Of a stretch of 16,435 bases of DNA, positions 14,343-16,435 are shown piece after piece (position 1 is the first letter of the stretch; every line of letters starts with the position of its first letter). Position numbers and translations under genes: made by a program. Below the pieces are notes generated by a model that had not been told where the DNA came from, ran no database searches, and worked only from the letters and a program-made list of their open reading frames with translations. The DNA is taken from contig PASL01000018.1 in assembly GCA_002712125.1 (NCBI GenBank), forward strand, positions 36,040-52,474, given 5' to 3'. Origin of the DNA: Chloroflexota bacterium. Lineage in GTDB: Bacteria > Chloroflexota > Dehalococcoidia > Lucifugimonadales > Lucifugimonadaceae.

Positions 14343-15281
14343 ATGAGATTTTGTTATGCAAACCGTAGACATACTATTTTTCCAATCTCATATGAGTATA
14401 CTGATCTGAAACCAGATAATTATACTGATGCATTTTTATCAAAAACAAAAGAATTAGGCTTTGATGCTTTAGAAATTGGCTTAGAGACCTTTGAGTATAT
14501 TGATGATAAAAATCAATTATTAGATTTTTCAAAAAGAATAAATGATTTCGGGTTGAATATTGGATGCTTGAGATCAGGAGGTACTTTGCATGACGCTAAA
14601 AATGGACCAAAAAATATAGAACGTTTAAATAAGTCTATTAGAATAGCTGAAACTGTAGGAGCAGAAATCGTGAATGGTGCATTAAGTGCTCCTGCTAGAT
14701 TACCTGGTTATCCTCCCGGATCTCTTCCTGGAAGTGAAAAAGGTTGGAATATTTCACAAGATTCTTCAAAGGACTCAATGTTATATACATATGATGAAAT
14801 AGCAAAGGTCTATAAACATGCATGCGATATAGCCAAAGATAAAAATATTGTAATCACCGCAGAGGTACACCAGAATTCACCTGTTGATAATTCATGGTCT
14901 GCAGTTTTATTACATAACAAAGTAGATAAAGAAAACTTTGGAATAAATCCTGATTTAGGTAATATATTATGGAACTATGATGTTCCTGAAGAAACATTTG
15001 AAAATGCAATAGATTCTATGGCATCAATTTCAAAATATTGGCATTGTAAAAATCTTCAAACAATATACCATCCTGAAAATAACCGTTCAGTATTCTTAAG
15101 AGTTCCATTACCTGATGGAGAAATAGATTATAGATATGCAATTTCATCTCTTCATAATGCAAATTATTCCGGTTATATGACTATAGAAGGTGCATGGGCG
15201 GGTGACCAATGGCATAATGATCATAAGTCATTAGATTATGCTAAGGAAATTTGGAATGAACTAGAAACAATAGATAATTGA
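14343..15281 (+). CDS. Xylose-isomerase-like TIM-barrel protein (sugar phosphate isomerase/epimerase family)
   Basis: A 312-residue protein of the AP-endonuclease-2/xylose-isomerase-like barrel superfamily, whose members isomerise or epimerise sugars and related compounds, or cleave hydroxy-keto acids, with a bound divalent metal. Barrel strands recognised: GFDALEIGLETF (39-50), LNIGCLRSGG (71-80), GAEIVNGAL (106-114), VITAEVHQNS (170-179), FGINPDLGN (199-207), YWHCKNLQ (232-239) and YMTIEGAWAG (278-287). Likely metal ligands are E174, D204, H234 and E282. The loop at 116-135 rich in Pro/Gly and the segment around PLPDGEIDY (255-263) are typical of the broad family. Start ATG 14343 has AGGGG eight bases upstream. 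Substrate is unknown; its position before two PAL-like propellers suggests it acts in the same pathway. Confidence 0.88.
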   Translation: MRFCYANRRHTIFPISYEYTDLKPDNYTDAFLSKTKELGFDALEIGLETFEYIDDKNQLLDFSKRINDFGLNIGCLRSGGTLHDAKNGPKNIERLNKSIRIAETVGAEIVNGALSAPARLPGYPPGSLPGSEKGWNISQDSSKDSMLYTYDEIAKVYKHACDIAKDKNIVITAEVHQNSPVDNSWSAVLLHNKVDKENFGINPDLGNILWNYDVPEETFENAIDSMASISKYWHCKNLQTIYHPENNRSVFLRVPLPDGEIDYRYAISSLHNANYSGYMTIEGAWAGDQWHNDHKSLDYAKEIWNELETIDN

Positions 15282-15319
15282 TTACGTTGTAGTAAATTTA
15301 ATAAATTATAAGGAGTATT

Positions 15320-16270
15320 ATGAAAAATAAAGAATCATATTTTTCACCAGAGCCATTCTGGGCTAAATTACCACATCCCATATTTTTTAAGGAGGCCACA
15401 TCTGTATCGGTTGATTCAAAAGACAATGTTTATGTTTTTAATAGGGGAGAGCATCCATTAATAATTTTTGATAAAGATGGGAACTTTATCAAAACTATTG
15501 GTGAAGGAGAATTTATTAGACCTCATGGTATAGAGATAGATTCTGAAGATAATTTATATTTGGTGGATGATCTTGGTCATTTTGTTCAAAAACGCTCAAA
15601 AAATGGTGAGATTATTTTTACAATCGGTAAAAAAGAAAAACCTTGTGATTGGCAATCTGGAGGTTATTTTAATAGGCCTACAGATATAGCGATTAATCCT
15701 ATGAATGGAGATTTGTTTGTAACTGATGGATACGGAAATTCAAGAATTCACAAATTTGATAAAAATGGGAAACATATCTTATCTTGGGGTGAACCAGGTG
15801 CAGACGAAGGTCAGTTTTCTCTTCCGCACAATATTACTATGTTGGGTGATGACAGAGTTGTTATGTGTGATCGTGAAAACTTTAGACTTCAGGTATTTTC
15901 ACTAGAAGGAGAATTTGTTTCACAACATCATATGCATAGACCGCAAGCTATTACATCATTCAATGATAATTATCTGTTGGTTGCAGAAGCAGGAACTGGT
16001 GCTGATACACAAATAGGGGTACCTAATTTAGGATTATCTGTTAAGGTTTTAGATTATGATTTTAACTTAGTTACATCATTTGGAGATGAACAAGAAGGTG
16101 AAGGTGCAGACCAATTTATTTCTCCGCATGGTATAAGTGTAGATAGTAAAGGGTCAGTATATATAGCGGAGGTTTCATTTACAAATTGGTCAAAAAGAAA
16201 TGATATAGATTTAAGTAATGGTAGAGAACCGATAAGTTTCAGGAAATGGAATTTGATAAAAAGTTTATAA
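15320..16270 (+). CDS. NHL-repeat beta-propeller, peptidyl-alpha-hydroxyglycine amidating lyase (PAL)-like
   Basis: A 316-residue beta-propeller with repeated blade signatures (VSVDSKDNVYVF 29-40, HGIEIDSEDNLYLVDD 69-84, TDIAINPMNGDLFVTD 121-136, HGISVDSKGSVYIAE 270-284). Compared from memory with the rat PAL domain of PAM, the catalytic set is kept: zinc-ligand histidines H69, H170 and H270, Tyr138 (DGYGNSR), Arg42 (NRGEH) and Arg185 (DREN). The stretch RPTDIAINP...DGYGNSRI...GQFSLPH...DREN aligns closely. PAL cleaves carbinolamides (alpha-hydroxyglycine amides) to an amide and glyoxylate. There is no signal peptide, unlike secreted animal PAL, so it is cytoplasmic. The hydroxylating monooxygenase partner is not in the window, so a small-molecule carbinolamide or a related lyase substrate is more likely than peptides (inference). 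Start ATG with AAGGAG seven bases upstream; 38 bases after the TIM-barrel gene. Confidence 0.85.
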   Translation: MKNKESYFSPEPFWAKLPHPIFFKEATSVSVDSKDNVYVFNRGEHPLIIFDKDGNFIKTIGEGEFIRPHGIEIDSEDNLYLVDDLGHFVQKRSKNGEIIFTIGKKEKPCDWQSGGYFNRPTDIAINPMNGDLFVTDGYGNSRIHKFDKNGKHILSWGEPGADEGQFSLPHNITMLGDDRVVMCDRENFRLQVFSLEGEFVSQHHMHRPQAITSFNDNYLLVAEAGTGADTQIGVPNLGLSVKVLDYDFNLVTSFGDEQEGEGADQFISPHGISVDSKGSVYIAEVSFTNWSKRNDIDLSNGREPISFRKWNLIKSL

Positions 16271-16280
16271 GGGAAAATAA

Positions 16281-16435
16281 ATGGCAAAAGTTGGAGAAGG
16301 AAAATTTAAGTATGAAGTTGATCAAAATTGGCTAAGATATAAACCGAAATTTTGGGAACTAGGTCAGATAGCTGATGTTGCCTTAGATTCTAAAGACAGA
16401 GTTTGGTTATTTTCTAGATCTAAGCATCCTATTAC
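16281..16435 (+). CDS. Second NHL/PAL-like propeller, start only (cut by right edge)
   Basis: An ATG at 16281, ten bases after the stop of the previous NHL gene and preceded by AAGGG, opens a frame that reads off the right edge (51 complete codons). It begins MAKVGEGKFKYEVDQNW; residues around 30-50 (VALDSKDRVWLFSRSKHP) line up with VSVDSKDNVYVFNRGEHP of the preceding gene, including the Arg corresponding to its R42. The gene is therefore a tandem paralogue in the same operon. Its remaining catalytic residues cannot be seen. Confidence 0.8.
   Translation, partial: MAKVGEGKFKYEVDQNWLRYKPKFWELGQIADVALDSKDRVWLFSRSKHPI

Noticed and set aside
16054..16287. Minus-strand open frame opposite the end of the NHL gene
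   Set aside because: It is antisense to conserved PAL-like residues including H270 and has no independent support.
1..16435. tRNA, rRNA, CRISPR, IS element or prophage
   Set aside because: No tandem spaced repeats, transposase, integrase, long terminal inverted repeats or RNA gene signatures were seen on either strand by eye.

Overview
The window is AT-rich (roughly 30% GC by eye), gene-dense bacterial DNA with short intergenic gaps, gene ends that touch or overlap, and frequent TTG starts. I see no tRNA, rRNA, IS element, phage module or CRISPR array. The single-chain class II glycyl-tRNA synthetase, the propionyl-CoA-carboxylase-type carboxyltransferase and the many small-molecule catabolic enzymes (enolase superfamily, SDR, D-glutamate cyclase-like, Rid, xylose-isomerase-like, NHL/PAL-like) suggest a streamlined free-living heterotroph. 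A marine SAR202-like Chloroflexota is my best guess; this is inference from gene content only.

Layout. (1) 1-2887, minus strand: an operon of an acyl-CoA carboxylase carboxyltransferase subunit (pccB/mmdA type), a MazG/PRA-PH-like pyrophosphohydrolase and an unrecognised gene cut by the left edge. (2) 3029-4353, plus: folP-folK, translationally coupled, diverging from (1) across an AT-rich promoter region. (3) 4334-6152, minus: glycyl-tRNA synthetase followed by a CopD-like four-helix membrane protein; the latter's end overlaps the end of folK. (4) 6234-7103, plus: an SDR oxidoreductase, tail-to-tail with (5) 7105-8259, minus: a galactonate-dehydratase-like enolase-superfamily enzyme. (6) 8339-9948, plus: two overlapping genes that together match the two halves of vertebrate D-glutamate cyclase (DUF1445 then DUF4392). 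(7) 9945-14248, minus: MFS transporter, class II fumarase, Rid-family protein, second MFS transporter (in transcription order). (8) 14343-16435, plus: a xylose-isomerase-like TIM-barrel protein, an NHL beta-propeller with the catalytic residues of peptidyl-alpha-hydroxyglycine amidating lyase (PAL), and the start of a second, paralogous propeller cut by the right edge.

Regions 1-3 are mostly housekeeping (folate synthesis, tRNA charging, acyl-CoA carboxylation). From about 6.2 kb on, the window looks like accessory catabolism: oxidoreductase plus sugar-acid dehydratase, D-glutamate cyclisation, transporters and a PAL-like operon. The items most worth following up are the split D-glutamate cyclase pair and the PAL-like tandem with its TIM-barrel partner, because no peptide-amidating monooxygenase is visible and the substrate is therefore open. 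No intergenic stretch exceeds about 150 bases.
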